A stretch of 64,000 nucleotides of DNA from Lamprobacter modestohalophilus (GTDB lineage Bacteria > Pseudomonadota > Gammaproteobacteria > Chromatiales > Chromatiaceae), in assembly GCF_016583905.1 (NCBI RefSeq), contig NZ_NRRY01000003.1, positions 124,001 through 188,000 of the forward strand, given 5' to 3'. A program made the translations under genes and the position numbers. Shown here in pieces: positions 16,988 through 26,106 of the stretch. How positions within the stretch are numbered: the first letter of the stretch is position 1; each line of letters starts with the position of its first letter. The notes under the pieces are model-generated. The model ran no database searches. It worked only from the letters and a program-made list of their open reading frames with translations, and was not told the origin of the DNA.

Positions 16988-19101
16988 ACGGAAACCTCAG
17001 TTTGTGGTAAAGCGCTCACAACTTCAGGCTGGTCAAGTATGGGCAGGTAGACAGTGAAGACCGATCCTGCTCCCGGCGTACTCTCCACTGTTAAATCGCC
17101 ACCCAATGCGTGAAAAAACTGACGACTCTCGAATGCCCCAACGCCCATGCCTGTAAGCCCTTTGGTCGAGTCAAAAGGCTTGAACAGTCGGTCTCTGATG
17201 AAGGCTTGTGACATGCCCGCGCCATCATCAGAGATGCGAATGATGGCCGTGTTAGCCTTGCGCAAGACTTCAACCTCAACCGAGCCATTACTCGATGTTG
17301 CCTCGCGCGCATTCTTGAGAAGATGGCCTAGCGATGTAATCAGACGCTCCTCATCCGCTTGGACAGATAGCGTTTGGTCAGCGATGTCGATGGTTGGGAT
17401 TGGCGGGGTTGAGCCGAGCCGGCTGATTGCTTCAGTCACTGCTGACTCCAGTGAGCAGCGCGTCGATGCTTCTTCGCGTCTGCCATGTCGGAGCTGCAGC
17501 ATCAGTCGCTCCATCCGCTCGACAGAGTTTTTTACCGTATGAATGACATCATTGATGAATTCCGGATTGTCTTTGTGTCGCTCCGCATTAGTGACAATCA
17601 GTGACTGCTGTGCGATCAGATTTTTCAGATCATGCGCAACATAAGCGGCAAGTTGGTTGAAGGCTTCAAACTGGCGTGCATTCATCAGCGCTTGGTCTGA
17701 GAGGAATTGTGCGAGCATGGCCGCTGCTTGGAGGCCGGCCGTCTTTAACAGGCTCCGGTCTTCCCAGTTGACATGACGCACAACGGCTGACCTTGTCAGG
17801 GCAACACAGCCAATGAGTTTTGTCTTAAAAAACAGGGGGATGATGAGCCATAGTTGTGGCAGGTCGTGGCACCAAGCAGGCGCATCCACGTCAGGATAAG
17901 CCTCCGGTTGGCTGCGCATTTCAGCAAGATCAACAATCCAACCGGTATTGCGCATAAATTGGATCAGTGGATCGTGCGCTTTTAATGGCGGAGGTGGGTA
18001 TGAGTCAACTTGGAGCATCTCGATGCACTCGAAAGCGCCTCTCCCGTTATCGCTCCACATCAAGCCGCCAGGGCTCTTAACAAGACCGCAGAGGGCATGA
18101 ATGATGGTCTTTGGTATCCTGTCGTCCGTTGCGGCAAGACTTTCTGTGAATTGGCTCCATTCGGCACGATAATCATATTTGAAACTGAAGAAATGTTCGC
18201 TCAGTAAGATCTTTAATCTTGCCCTAATGTGGCCAGAGAACAACAGTGTTATTAGGAGCAAGGCCGCGGCGAACAAGAATACGATTTGTAAGGTTGCGCC
18301 CCAAGTGCTGGAGGATGCTCTTATATAGTAGCCAGCAATCGCCATGGCCATTAAATAAAGGCCAGAACTGAGCAGCGTTGCAGAATGGAAAACAACGCTT
18401 CTCGAAACATGAATATCGAGTGACCAAGCGGGGTTTCTAGCAACTGACACAGCGATGAGCGGAATTGCAATCGCAGTCACGAAGCCACGCGCGCTCAAGA
18501 AATCGGGATCGACGCGGTTTAACAGGACGGAGTCGGAGTAGAAAAAAAGATCGTAAGCAAAGATGACGCCCAGCCCAAGACAAAGATGCTTGAGTGCCCA
18601 GAGTTGTGATTGCGGGTAGTTACGGACAATCTGTTCAATCAGTAGCAAGCCAAGTATCGCCTGTAGGAGCCAGAAATAGGGTAAGAGACCGAGCGACCAT
18701 CTCGGTGAAATCGATGTGGGTAGAGAGGCTGGTAGCGATTCTGTTACAAGAGCAAGTGTTTGCGGCAGGATACCGACAATCAGTGTTGCTGATAAGACGA
18801 CACTAATGGCAGAGTACAAGTAGAGACGTGTCTTTCTGGGTATCAGCGACACAAGCGCCGAGGTCAATAATAAAAATAGACTGGCATTGCGCAGCAAGGT
18901 GGCGTATGGAATGAGCGCATCTGGAAAAGCGCTCCAGGCAGCATCCGCTAAGAATATGCCTGACCAGACGATGACGCTGCCAATGCCTAAAATTGCGGGA
19001 AGACCCTGCAGGCGCCCGCGCCACGTTGTGAGGAGGAGTAAAAATAAGAGACTCGAAGCAAGCAGTGCTGATAGATAACTAAACGTGGCGGCGTTGAGCA
19101 T
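16984..19101 (-). CDS. prsK: PrsK, PEP-CTERM-system membrane histidine kinase
   Basis: 705 residues. The first 290 or so form eight or nine membrane helices. A GAF-like domain follows (about 310-460). The kinase core has AAYVAHDLKNLIAQQ, the phospho-accepting His box, then the N box LLKNAREA, the G1 box DDGAGMS and the G2 box GMGVGAFESRQF. The layout is that of PrsK, the sensor paired with PrsR in exosortase systems. The signal it senses is not known. The gene overlaps prsR by 4 bases and lies 57 bases downstream of the ATPase gene, so the sensor, regulator and export genes form one operon. Confidence 0.92.
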   Translation of the reverse strand: MLNAATFSYLSALLASSLLFLLLLTTWRGRLQGLPAILGIGSVIVWSGIFLADAAWSAFPDALIPYATLLRNASLFLLLTSALVSLIPRKTRLYLYSAISVVLSATLIVGILPQTLALVTESLPASLPTSISPRWSLGLLPYFWLLQAILGLLLIEQIVRNYPQSQLWALKHLCLGLGVIFAYDLFFYSDSVLLNRVDPDFLSARGFVTAIAIPLIAVSVARNPAWSLDIHVSRSVVFHSATLLSSGLYLMAMAIAGYYIRASSSTWGATLQIVFLFAAALLLITLLFSGHIRARLKILLSEHFFSFKYDYRAEWSQFTESLAATDDRIPKTIIHALCGLVKSPGGLMWSDNGRGAFECIEMLQVDSYPPPPLKAHDPLIQFMRNTGWIVDLAEMRSQPEAYPDVDAPAWCHDLPQLWLIIPLFFKTKLIGCVALTRSAVVRHVNWEDRSLLKTAGLQAAAMLAQFLSDQALMNARQFEAFNQLAAYVAHDLKNLIAQQSLIVTNAERHKDNPEFINDVIHTVKNSVERMERLMLQLRHGRREEASTRCSLESAVTEAISRLGSTPPIPTIDIADQTLSVQADEERLITSLGHLLKNAREATSSNGSVEVEVLRKANTAIIRISDDGAGMSQAFIRDRLFKPFDSTKGLTGMGVGAFESRQFFHALGGDLTVESTPGAGSVFTVYLPILDQPEVVSALPQTEVSV

Positions 19102-19158
19102 GAAGCAGGCTTCGCGAGTCTAAGTAATACACTGATAGGAGACTGAAGGATCGAGCTG

Positions 19159-20601
19159 CTAGGCGTTGGGGTTGAGCGCTCGTAACCACTGTAGGAGTGA
19201 CTGCACCGTTGCCGTGACTGAGGTCACAACGGTTTCGGACGTCGATAACGCCAAGGCGACAAGTTTCTGACGTAATGCATCATCAGTCATCACCATGCCG
19301 CCCAAAAAGCTCGCTGCCAAGAGCAAGACCATGATGAGCGTGATGACAATGACAGGAAACCGCTTTGCCGGGGTAGCGCGTGGTTCCCTGTTTTGATCCC
19401 GATAGGGTGCGTACAAGGTTTCGGATGGGTTAGCATCGGAATCCGCGGGCAGTTCATTCGGCGGGGCTGATGTGGGTTGTGCAGTGAAGCGTAGATAGCG
19501 CGCCGCGTCCGCGACGGGAGCTGGAGAGACTTGGGTAACATGGGCAGCTGCCTCTGGCTGCTGTCTGATGTCTAGGGCTTCTGTCTCTGAGGCCAGCGTT
19601 GGCGTCAACGGCGCTGTTGGCTCCTGCCGCGTTTGATCCTCGTCAATCGCGGCTAATGCAGGCTCTGGCGGTTGGGGCGGCTCGGGCGGCTGAGGGGGCT
19701 GAGTAACAGCGAGGCCTTGATCGATTTCATCCCATGGGATGTCAGAGGACGATGCGGCTTGATCGGCCTCGAGGCGAGGTGCCTCAACCAGGCCTTCCTC
19801 CTGAAGCTCGTTCAGAACCTCCTGGGCGTCGTTTCTGGTCAGCTCGTGCAGATCTAAGCTGAAGCCACGCAGCAGCAGGCGACTGCAATACTGGTTGATC
19901 AGTCGCGGTATCCCCTCGCTATAAGTATAGATGGCCGTCACCACGCCTGGCTGAAAGACCGGGTCACCGGTCCATCCGGCTGTCTCGAGCCGATAGCGAA
20001 CATAAGCAACCGTTTCCTGTGGCTTCAGGGGTTTGAGATGCATGGCCGCGACAATCCGTTGGTGCACTTGAAGCATTTCTGGTCGCCGGATGAGATCCCG
20101 AAGTGCGCTTTGTCCTAGCAAGATGATCTGCAGCAGTGGTCGACCGCCGCCTTGTAGGTTGGTCAGTAGCCTCAACTCCTCGAGCGCGAGTACAGAAAGA
20201 TCCTGGGCTTCGTCGATGATCAAGAGGACGCGGCGGCCAGATTGCTGCTCGCGACGGAAGAAGATCATCAACTCCCGTAAGAGGACAGCCTTGTGATTCG
20301 ACTGGACCTGTAATCCAAACTCGTAGGCACAGATGAACAACAGCGCTTCGGCATCTAACTGCGTGCAGTTGATCGTCGCGGTCGTGGTTTCAGTGCTCAG
20401 AAGTCGGGCCTGCAAGTCCGCAACCAAGGTCGTCTTGCCGGTGCCAGGGTTGCCTGTGATCATCACAAAGCCCTCGCCACGCACCAATGCATAGTCGATG
20501 TATGCCTTTGCGCGCGAGAACTGCTCGTGATTGAACGAGAAGTGGTGGTCGGGCGTCAGGCGAAAGGGATCGGTGCGCAGACCATAGAAGCTTTCAAACA
20601 T
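19159..20601 (-). CDS. XrtA-associated AAA ATPase (ExeA/GspA-like)
   Basis: 480 residues. The N-terminal ATPase has the family opening FYGLRTDPFRLTPD, Walker A GNPGTGKTT (50-58) and Walker B LLIIDEAQDL (126-135), plus an arginine-rich sensor region. A Pro/Gln/Glu-rich linker (PPQPPEPPQPPEP near residues 305-320) and a variable region follow. One membrane helix near 421-441 and a short periplasmic tail end the protein. The type is fixed in XrtA exopolysaccharide loci and resembles ExeA, which helps assemble envelope complexes. It is the first gene of the eight-gene leftward operon, and six 13-bp repeats lie 70-148 bases upstream of its start. Confidence 0.88.
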   Translation of the reverse strand: MFESFYGLRTDPFRLTPDHHFSFNHEQFSRAKAYIDYALVRGEGFVMITGNPGTGKTTLVADLQARLLSTETTTATINCTQLDAEALLFICAYEFGLQVQSNHKAVLLRELMIFFRREQQSGRRVLLIIDEAQDLSVLALEELRLLTNLQGGGRPLLQIILLGQSALRDLIRRPEMLQVHQRIVAAMHLKPLKPQETVAYVRYRLETAGWTGDPVFQPGVVTAIYTYSEGIPRLINQYCSRLLLRGFSLDLHELTRNDAQEVLNELQEEGLVEAPRLEADQAASSSDIPWDEIDQGLAVTQPPQPPEPPQPPEPALAAIDEDQTRQEPTAPLTPTLASETEALDIRQQPEAAAHVTQVSPAPVADAARYLRFTAQPTSAPPNELPADSDANPSETLYAPYRDQNREPRATPAKRFPVIVITLIMVLLLAASFLGGMVMTDDALRQKLVALALSTSETVVTSVTATVQSLLQWLRALNPNA

Positions 20602-20671
20602 GGTGGTCGCGTTTTCTCTTGGGTGCTGAGCGTAAGATGCCGATGATGACCGTTGGACTGTCGCTCTAGAT

Positions 20672-20748
20672 GTCAGACACAGGCGTCAGACAGCTGTGTC
20701 AGACATATAGCCAGACACGGGTGTCAGACACAGGTGTCAGAAATGGCA
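20672..20748. repeat. Six tandem 13-bp repeats (core GTCAGACACAGGT)
   Basis: Units start at 20672, 20685, 20698, 20710, 20723 and 20736, so the spacing is 13 bases except for one 12-base step. The core GTCAGAC is exact in four units and has one mismatch in two (GCCAGAC, GTCAGAA). GTGTCAGACAC in units 5-6 is palindromic around its central A. The array sits 70-148 bases upstream of the ATPase gene that opens the operon. It looks like a multi-site operator rather than a CRISPR, since there are no spacers. Confidence 0.7.
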
Positions 20749-21149
20749 GATTCTGTCATCGTCAGCGGCCGTCAGTTGATCCTTTGGGCTACAACCCTAG
20801 CAGACTGGGCTGAATGACTTCGGTATTTCCTGGTCACACAGTCAGGCATGACTTCTGCTACATGAGGGTGTAACCTGCCGTAAGCCCGAAGTTCGCAGGC
20901 AGAACACATCGATCAAGCTGGCCAATAAGCATTGATTGGATAGCGATCGAAACTTCAAGTTAGTTCGTCTCCGGAGAGCGTAAAGAATGAATTTCAGCTT
21001 ACCGAATGTGGGGCTTTTTTCGCAGTCGGAACAGGGTGTTCGCCAATTGTCAGACCCCCAAAAGCTGCCATCGACGTTTCGCGAGCGGGTCATCATGAAC
21101 GTTTCAAAGTGCTTGCGGGAAACGAACTCAGGCAGCCAAGTTCCTGCAT

Positions 21150-21165
21150 TGCGACAACTGTCGCA
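21150..21165. repeat. Palindrome TGCGACAACTGTCGCA
   Basis: Seven-base arms TGCGACA and TGTCGCA around two bases form an operator-like palindrome in the prsT downstream spacer. It could equally be one arm of an RNA hairpin. Confidence 0.35.
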
Positions 21166-21181
21166 CTAGCCAGCCAGCCTT

Positions 21182-21201
21182 GGGCCGATTCTTATCGGCC
21201 C
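21182..21201. terminator. Perfect 8-bp hairpin in the prsT downstream spacer
   Basis: GGGCCGAT and ATCGGCCC pair perfectly around a 4-base loop. No T run is present on either side, so terminator activity is uncertain. It is the second hairpin within 90 bases after prsT. Confidence 0.4.
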
Positions 21202-21240
21202 TGCATCTGTCGTCTTCCGCCAGATCGCGGTCGAAAACGC

Positions 21241-21269
21241 CGCCGGCGTCCTGTTCAGCGACGCCGGCG
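21241..21269 (-). terminator. Rho-independent terminator of prsT
   Basis: A perfect 10-bp stem, CGCCGGCGTC and GACGCCGGCG, has a 9-base loop and lies 5 bases after the prsT stop codon. Read leftward it is followed by GCGTTTTCG, a short T run. Confidence 0.7.
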
Positions 21270-21274
21270 ATGTC

Positions 21275-24200
21275 TCATGACTGTTGAAGCCAGCGCACTG
21301 CATCCTCCCGCTCAGGGAACGGGGCCGGATCAGCGAGAATCTTCTCGACCAAGGCCCTAGCCTCTGCCAGCTCCCCTTGTGCTTCTAAGATCAGCGCCTT
21401 GTGGTAGCGCATGCTTGGGTTGTTGGGATTGGTTTGTACCGCGCTGTCAATCAATCGTCTGGCTTCGTCGAGTTCGTTCCGCTTGAGGAGCACGACCGCG
21501 AGCGTATCCGCGATATCGGCGGAGTCCGGCGCCAGAGAATGCGCTTGCCGCGCATACACCAGCGCCTGATCGGAATCACGATCCTTCAGCAGCCAGGCCA
21601 GGTTATTAAGCACCGCGGGATTGCCGACGCCTTTATCGATCAGCGCTTGATATTCCTCGATGGCGCGTTCAGAGGTTCCACGAGTGAGCTCCAGCTGAGC
21701 CAGGGCTAATCGTGTTCGATGGTCGTCAGGATGTTCCGCGACCCAGCCTTCAAGCAACTCGCGAGCGTCAGCAATCTGGTCTTGGCGTATCAGCACACGC
21801 GCCACGGGCAGCAGGCTGGCTGCGGTTGGCGACTGCTCAAAGGCCTTCCGGTATTTGGACAGCGCAAGCTCCAGATCCTCGGCTTGTTCAGCGACTTGTC
21901 CCTCAAATTGCAGAACGTCATTGTGATCCGAGCCCAGGATCTCCCTGAGCGCATCAATGTTCTGCTTGGCCGCCGTCGGCGCATTTTCCGCCAGGGCTAG
22001 GCGCACCAGGCCCCGCAAGGCCGGAACGGACTCGGGCTCCGAGGCTAGGATCTGCCTGAGGCTCTCTCTGGCAGATGCCAGCTGGCCAAGCCGCGCTTGC
22101 GTTTCAGCGAGGGTGAGCAGCACCCTCTGCTGATTCGGCTGTAGGCGATTGAGGGTTTCGAGTGTTCTCAGGGCGGTCCGGAAACGCTCTAGGTTGAGTT
22201 CAGACTCAGCCTTCAGTGCCAGTAATCGAGGGTCCTGCGTCAGGTTAGGGCTCGCCGATGCGATCAGCTCGAGGGTTTTTTCCGCATGTCCCTGTCGCAG
22301 GTAGAAGGCGCCCAAATAGAACGTAGCCGCTGCCGACTGCGGGTTGCGTTCGACGCCGCTGAGCAGGAAGGTTTCAGCAGCCTGAGGATCTTTCTGCAGC
22401 AGTGCGAGTCGCGCTGACCCCAGCAGCAGACTGAGGTCGGAAGGGTTCTGCTGCAGTGCGGCTTTGTATCGGTTGCTGGCGGCCTCGAAATCGTCATTCT
22501 GCACATCCATGGAAACCAGTCCATTGGTCGCCGTGACATTTGCGGGATCGAGCTGTAAGGCTTGCTCGAAGGCCGTCGTCGCCTTATCGGCTTGTTGATC
22601 ACGCAGGTAGAGCAGTCCGAGCAATGCATGGGTGCGGGCCGAGTCGGGCTGACGGCTTGCGAGCTCCTCGGCCGCCTTGACGCCGGCTTCGGGATCGCCT
22701 TGGCGAATATAGGCAAGCACCAACTGCTCAGCGGCGCTCCAGAGCGCGGTATCCTGATCGAAGTCGAACTCAGCGTTGGCCCCGAGTAGCGTACGGAACG
22801 CGTCGTCTGCCGCGCTCAGATTGCCCTGCAGTCGGGCAAGATCGCCCTGTATCAGAAGAACGTCGCGCTGGTTCGCGCCCAGTTGCTCCTGTAGCGCGCT
22901 CAGATAGCCAGCAGCTTCGTCGATGTTCTGCTGCAGAATCGCAAGACGCCCCAGCGCCAACAAGACCGGAGTGAAATCAGGATCAGCGGCATACGCCTGC
23001 TCCAGCGCCAGCTTGGCGTCCTCAGGGTTGCCTAAGGCAATGTCGGTTCGCGCCAGCGCATAGAGCACGCGCGGGTTCGGTTGCTCGAGAAGCTCAACGA
23101 GCTCCTGAAGGGATGCGCGAGCGGCCCGATAATCCTCCAATGCCAGTTGCGCATCCGCGCGGAGTCCAATGGCCGCGGTGTTGTCAGGCTCCAGTGCGAC
23201 AGCATCCGATGCCCAGGACAAGGCCTCTTCGGCGTTGCCCTGTTGGAGAGCATAGGCCGTCATGTAAAGCCTAGGCGTAATACTGTCAGGATGAGCCTCG
23301 AGCGCCTGGTCCAGATAGGCCTTGGCCGTTTCGGTCTCATCTTGCGCCAAGGCGAGCTTTGCGAGGGCAATCAGCAGATCGAGATGATCGGTATGCTGCG
23401 ACAGGCTCGACTCGAGGATGTTGCTGGCCAAGGCATAGTCTTCAGCCTGAGCGGCCAGGGAGGCCAGCGCTCTGCTCGCGGGGAGATGTCCGGGCTCCTT
23501 GTCGAGCGCCTGCTCGAAGGCCGCCTTGGCCTGTTCGATCTCGCCCTGTTGCAGATACACGGCCGCGACGAGGACTTGGGCGTTTGCGGCGTTCGGATGT
23601 TGCTGTTGGTAGGCGTTTGCGGTCTTCAGCGCCTCTTCCAAGTCGCCAGAGCGCGCCAAACCAGCGACCAGTTTCTCGACCGCTGTGGCGGACTCGGGGT
23701 TTTGCTCGGCGGTTTCGCGCAACAGCCTGAGACCCTCCTCCTCATCGCCTTGCTCCAGAAGCGCCAGACCTAACCGCATGTCAAGCTCCGGCGAGCTCGG
23801 CGTAACCGCCCTGACCCGTCTTAGATAGGCCGTGCCTTCCTCGCGTTTGCCCTGCATCATCAAGGCGCTGGCGAGCAAGTTCATGGCCGCGGCATCGTCT
23901 GGATCTTGTGCCACCAGTGCGCGCGCAATCGCTTCCGCTGCTTCAGCCTCGCCGGTTTGCAGCTGCGCCATGGCCAGCATGCGCTGTGCACCGATGTCAT
24001 CAGGCTGGACCGACAGGAAGCGCTGGAGGTGGATTCTTGCCAGCTTCGGTTCTTCGAGTGCCAGCCGCGTGGCGCCGGCAAGGCGCAATGCGGGTTGCAG
24101 ATTCGGGCTGGAGCCAAGCGCGACATCGATGCGCTCGATGGCTTCGCGATATCGAGCTTCGGTATATAGCAATAACCCCTCGGCATACGCGACGAGCGCA

Positions 24201-25024
24201 TTGTCTTTCAGGGTTTTTTGCAAGTCGCCGATGTCTTCTCGCGCCCCAGCCAGGTTGTCCAGCTGAATGCGGGTATAGGCCCGGTTGAGCTGCGCGCGCG
24301 ACGCTGTCAGCGCGTCCTTCATTGCTTCCGAAAAGGCCGCTTCCGCAGCCTCGAGATCGCCGTCTCGGCGCTCGATCTCGCCAAGCAGGAGGTAGGCGTT
24401 GCCGTTCGCTGGCTCCGCGGTCAGCGTCTTATCGATAAACGCGCGCGCTTGATCCGTGTTTTCTTGCGCGAATTGCACCTGGGCCATCGTCAGTGTCGCA
24501 GCCGGCAACGTCGCATCTGCTTCGAGGGCGCTCTCCGCCTTGGCGGCGGCATCCTCAATATCCCCGCTGGCCAGCGCTGCCGCGGCCTTCAGGGCGAGCA
24601 ATTGCGCCTGTTGGGCCCCGGGCGTTGCCTGGTTGACATCAATCTCAGCGACCTTTGCGAGCTCTCCAGCCTGAAGCCAGGCCTCGGCCAGCCAGGGCTG
24701 CAACAGCCCGAACTCCGCGCCCAAGCCTTGTGCGCGCTCCAACTCCTGGATCGCGGCGACCGCATTTCCTTGGCGGGCCAGCGTCTGGCCGAGGAGGGCA
24801 CGGGCAACCGCCTGTTCAGGGTTTGCCTGGAGGGCGTTCTTCAGCTCGATGGCCGCGGTGGGCAGATCGCCTTCCTGCAATGCGGCTTGGCCGCGAGCAA
24901 GATAGTCATCCGAAGAAGCCGAGCCGCCACAACCTGCCAAGCTGCCTATCGCTAAGGCTATCGCTAAGCGTCCGAGCAGCAACCAAGACGGCACAGTATG
25001 CTTACAAACCAACAAAGCCTTCAT
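21275..25024 (-). CDS. prsT: PrsT, giant TPR-repeat lipoprotein of the PEP-CTERM system
   Basis: 1249 residues with a lipoprotein signal (lipobox SLAGC, Cys32). Tetratricopeptide repeats then fill almost the whole length, each with the W/LLG-Y/G-A/F-A-P pattern (for example AVARALLGQTLARQGN and YHKALILEAQGELAEA). PrsT is the TPR partner of PrsK and PrsR in exosortase genomes and is thought to act at the envelope as a scaffold. Members I know of are nearer 900 residues, so this one probably has several extra repeats. It stands upstream of the ATPase-prsK-prsR operon in the same direction. It has its own hairpin terminator at 21241-21269 and is divergent from the protease gene. Confidence 0.9.
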   Translation of the reverse strand: MKALLVCKHTVPSWLLLGRLAIALAIGSLAGCGGSASSDDYLARGQAALQEGDLPTAAIELKNALQANPEQAVARALLGQTLARQGNAVAAIQELERAQGLGAEFGLLQPWLAEAWLQAGELAKVAEIDVNQATPGAQQAQLLALKAAAALASGDIEDAAAKAESALEADATLPAATLTMAQVQFAQENTDQARAFIDKTLTAEPANGNAYLLLGEIERRDGDLEAAEAAFSEAMKDALTASRAQLNRAYTRIQLDNLAGAREDIGDLQKTLKDNALVAYAEGLLLYTEARYREAIERIDVALGSSPNLQPALRLAGATRLALEEPKLARIHLQRFLSVQPDDIGAQRMLAMAQLQTGEAEAAEAIARALVAQDPDDAAAMNLLASALMMQGKREEGTAYLRRVRAVTPSSPELDMRLGLALLEQGDEEEGLRLLRETAEQNPESATAVEKLVAGLARSGDLEEALKTANAYQQQHPNAANAQVLVAAVYLQQGEIEQAKAAFEQALDKEPGHLPASRALASLAAQAEDYALASNILESSLSQHTDHLDLLIALAKLALAQDETETAKAYLDQALEAHPDSITPRLYMTAYALQQGNAEEALSWASDAVALEPDNTAAIGLRADAQLALEDYRAARASLQELVELLEQPNPRVLYALARTDIALGNPEDAKLALEQAYAADPDFTPVLLALGRLAILQQNIDEAAGYLSALQEQLGANQRDVLLIQGDLARLQGNLSAADDAFRTLLGANAEFDFDQDTALWSAAEQLVLAYIRQGDPEAGVKAAEELASRQPDSARTHALLGLLYLRDQQADKATTAFEQALQLDPANVTATNGLVSMDVQNDDFEAASNRYKAALQQNPSDLSLLLGSARLALLQKDPQAAETFLLSGVERNPQSAAATFYLGAFYLRQGHAEKTLELIASASPNLTQDPRLLALKAESELNLERFRTALRTLETLNRLQPNQQRVLLTLAETQARLGQLASARESLRQILASEPESVPALRGLVRLALAENAPTAAKQNIDALREILGSDHNDVLQFEGQVAEQAEDLELALSKYRKAFEQSPTAASLLPVARVLIRQDQIADARELLEGWVAEHPDDHRTRLALAQLELTRGTSERAIEEYQALIDKGVGNPAVLNNLAWLLKDRDSDQALVYARQAHSLAPDSADIADTLAVVLLKRNELDEARRLIDSAVQTNPNNPSMRYHKALILEAQGELAEARALVEKILADPAPFPEREDAVRWLQQS

Positions 25025-25178
25025 GAAAAAGACCCCTGCTATTTATCATCGATTCATCGGCCTAAGAGTACCATGGGTCTGTGCAAGAGGCGTGTACCGG
25101 ATAGGCAGTTGCGGACTTTCCGGATAGGATATTCATCAGTATTTCGCTAACGGCTGAACTGGCCTCACGAGGGACATC

Positions 25179-26093
25179 ATGCGGTCTTCTCCCGTTTTCC
25201 CGGCACTGCTGCTCATAACGGCCTTGATGGCGTCAGGTTTTCAGATCAGTACGGCACGAGCCCAGACTCGGGGCGCGATGGACCTGGTCAACTGTCTAGA
25301 TCAGGAACGCCAGATCGTCCGGCGCTCACGTGCCGACCAATGCGATGGTCGCGTCGTCAGCGACGCCGAGGCCGAGCGCGTTCGTCAACAACGCCGCGCC
25401 TACATCGCCGAGTCGCTCGAAGGGGCATCTGACGCCACCATCATTGGCAAACGTCTTACGAGCATCGGCGCCGGCTTTTTTGTCGATCGGCGCGGGTCGA
25501 TCGTCACCAATGCGCACGTCGTCAAGGGTTGTTCCGAGCTTGCCATTACATCGCCAAACGGCCGCATGAGTCGCGTCAAGCTCGTCGCGACGCAGCCGAG
25601 TCGGGATTTGGCCCTGCTCAGCAGCGATCTGAAGCCAACCACGGTGGCCGAAATCGCGCAAAAGCCTGATCTGGCCGGCTCGGAGGTGTTCATCGTCGGT
25701 TATCCCAACCAGGGATTGCCGCCGCTGATCCCGTTGCTGACCGAGGGAATGCTCGCCGAGGGGCTGTTCAGCCAGGTGCCTGGTCGTGGCCGTTCGCCGC
25801 TCTCGTTTAAGGCGCCATTGCGACCCGGAAACAGTGGGGGGCCGGTGTTGAACCGGGCAGGGCAGGTGGTCGGAGTGGTCTTCGCCGCGGTCGACACCAG
25901 CAAGATCTACAAGGAGCAGGGGCGCATCATTCGCGACCGAGGCGTGGCGATTCCAACCCCGATGGTGGGCGAGTTTCTGGCGCGCCAGGGTGTGACGGCC
26001 GATTTCAAACCCGCCAGCGCCCAACGTTTCGGGCCCGATCGGCTGCTCGAGGCCGCAAAGGACTACGTGGTTCGCGTCGAGTGCTGGAACTGA
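25179..26093 (+). CDS. Periplasmic trypsin-like serine protease (S1/HtrA-like, no PDZ)
   Basis: 304 residues with a signal peptide (about 1-28, STARA). The protease domain has a complete triad: His113 in VTNAHVVKG, Asp143 in SRDLALL and Ser219 in RPGNSGGPV. Residues 30-80 carry a pair of cysteines (CLDQ and DQCDG) before the catalytic domain. No PDZ domain follows, which separates it from DegP/DegS. It heads a rightward trio with a sigma-54 activator (13-base gap) and an HDOD gene (1-base overlap). The trio suggests an envelope-stress or signalling module. It is divergent from prsT, with 154 bases between them. Confidence 0.82.
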   Translation: MRSSPVFPALLLITALMASGFQISTARAQTRGAMDLVNCLDQERQIVRRSRADQCDGRVVSDAEAERVRQQRRAYIAESLEGASDATIIGKRLTSIGAGFFVDRRGSIVTNAHVVKGCSELAITSPNGRMSRVKLVATQPSRDLALLSSDLKPTTVAEIAQKPDLAGSEVFIVGYPNQGLPPLIPLLTEGMLAEGLFSQVPGRGRSPLSFKAPLRPGNSGGPVLNRAGQVVGVVFAAVDTSKIYKEQGRIIRDRGVAIPTPMVGEFLARQGVTADFKPASAQRFGPDRLLEAAKDYVVRVECWN

Positions 26094-26106
26094 TGGGGCC
26101 GCCATC

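Larger units (their letters stand above)
20602..21274. other. Regulatory spacer between prsT and the eight-gene operon
   Basis: 673 bases without a supported gene; a 60-codon frame at 20987-21169 shows nothing recognisable. It contains six 13-bp repeats at 20672-20748, an isolated further GTCAGAC at about 21048, a near-perfect palindrome TGCGACAACTGTCGCA at 21150-21165, a perfect 8-bp hairpin GGGCCGAT/ATCGGCCC at 21182-21201, and the prsT terminator at 21241-21269. No -24/-12 sigma-54 element was found reading toward the operon. Confidence 0.55.

Noticed and set aside
20672-20748. Short regularly spaced repeats that could suggest a CRISPR array
   Set aside because: The units are only 13 bases and directly tandem, with no unique spacers and no cas genes nearby.
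24218-24955. 245-residue rightward frame inside prsT
   Set aside because: It is antisense to the strongly coding TPR lipoprotein gene, GC-rich and without motifs; a shadow frame.
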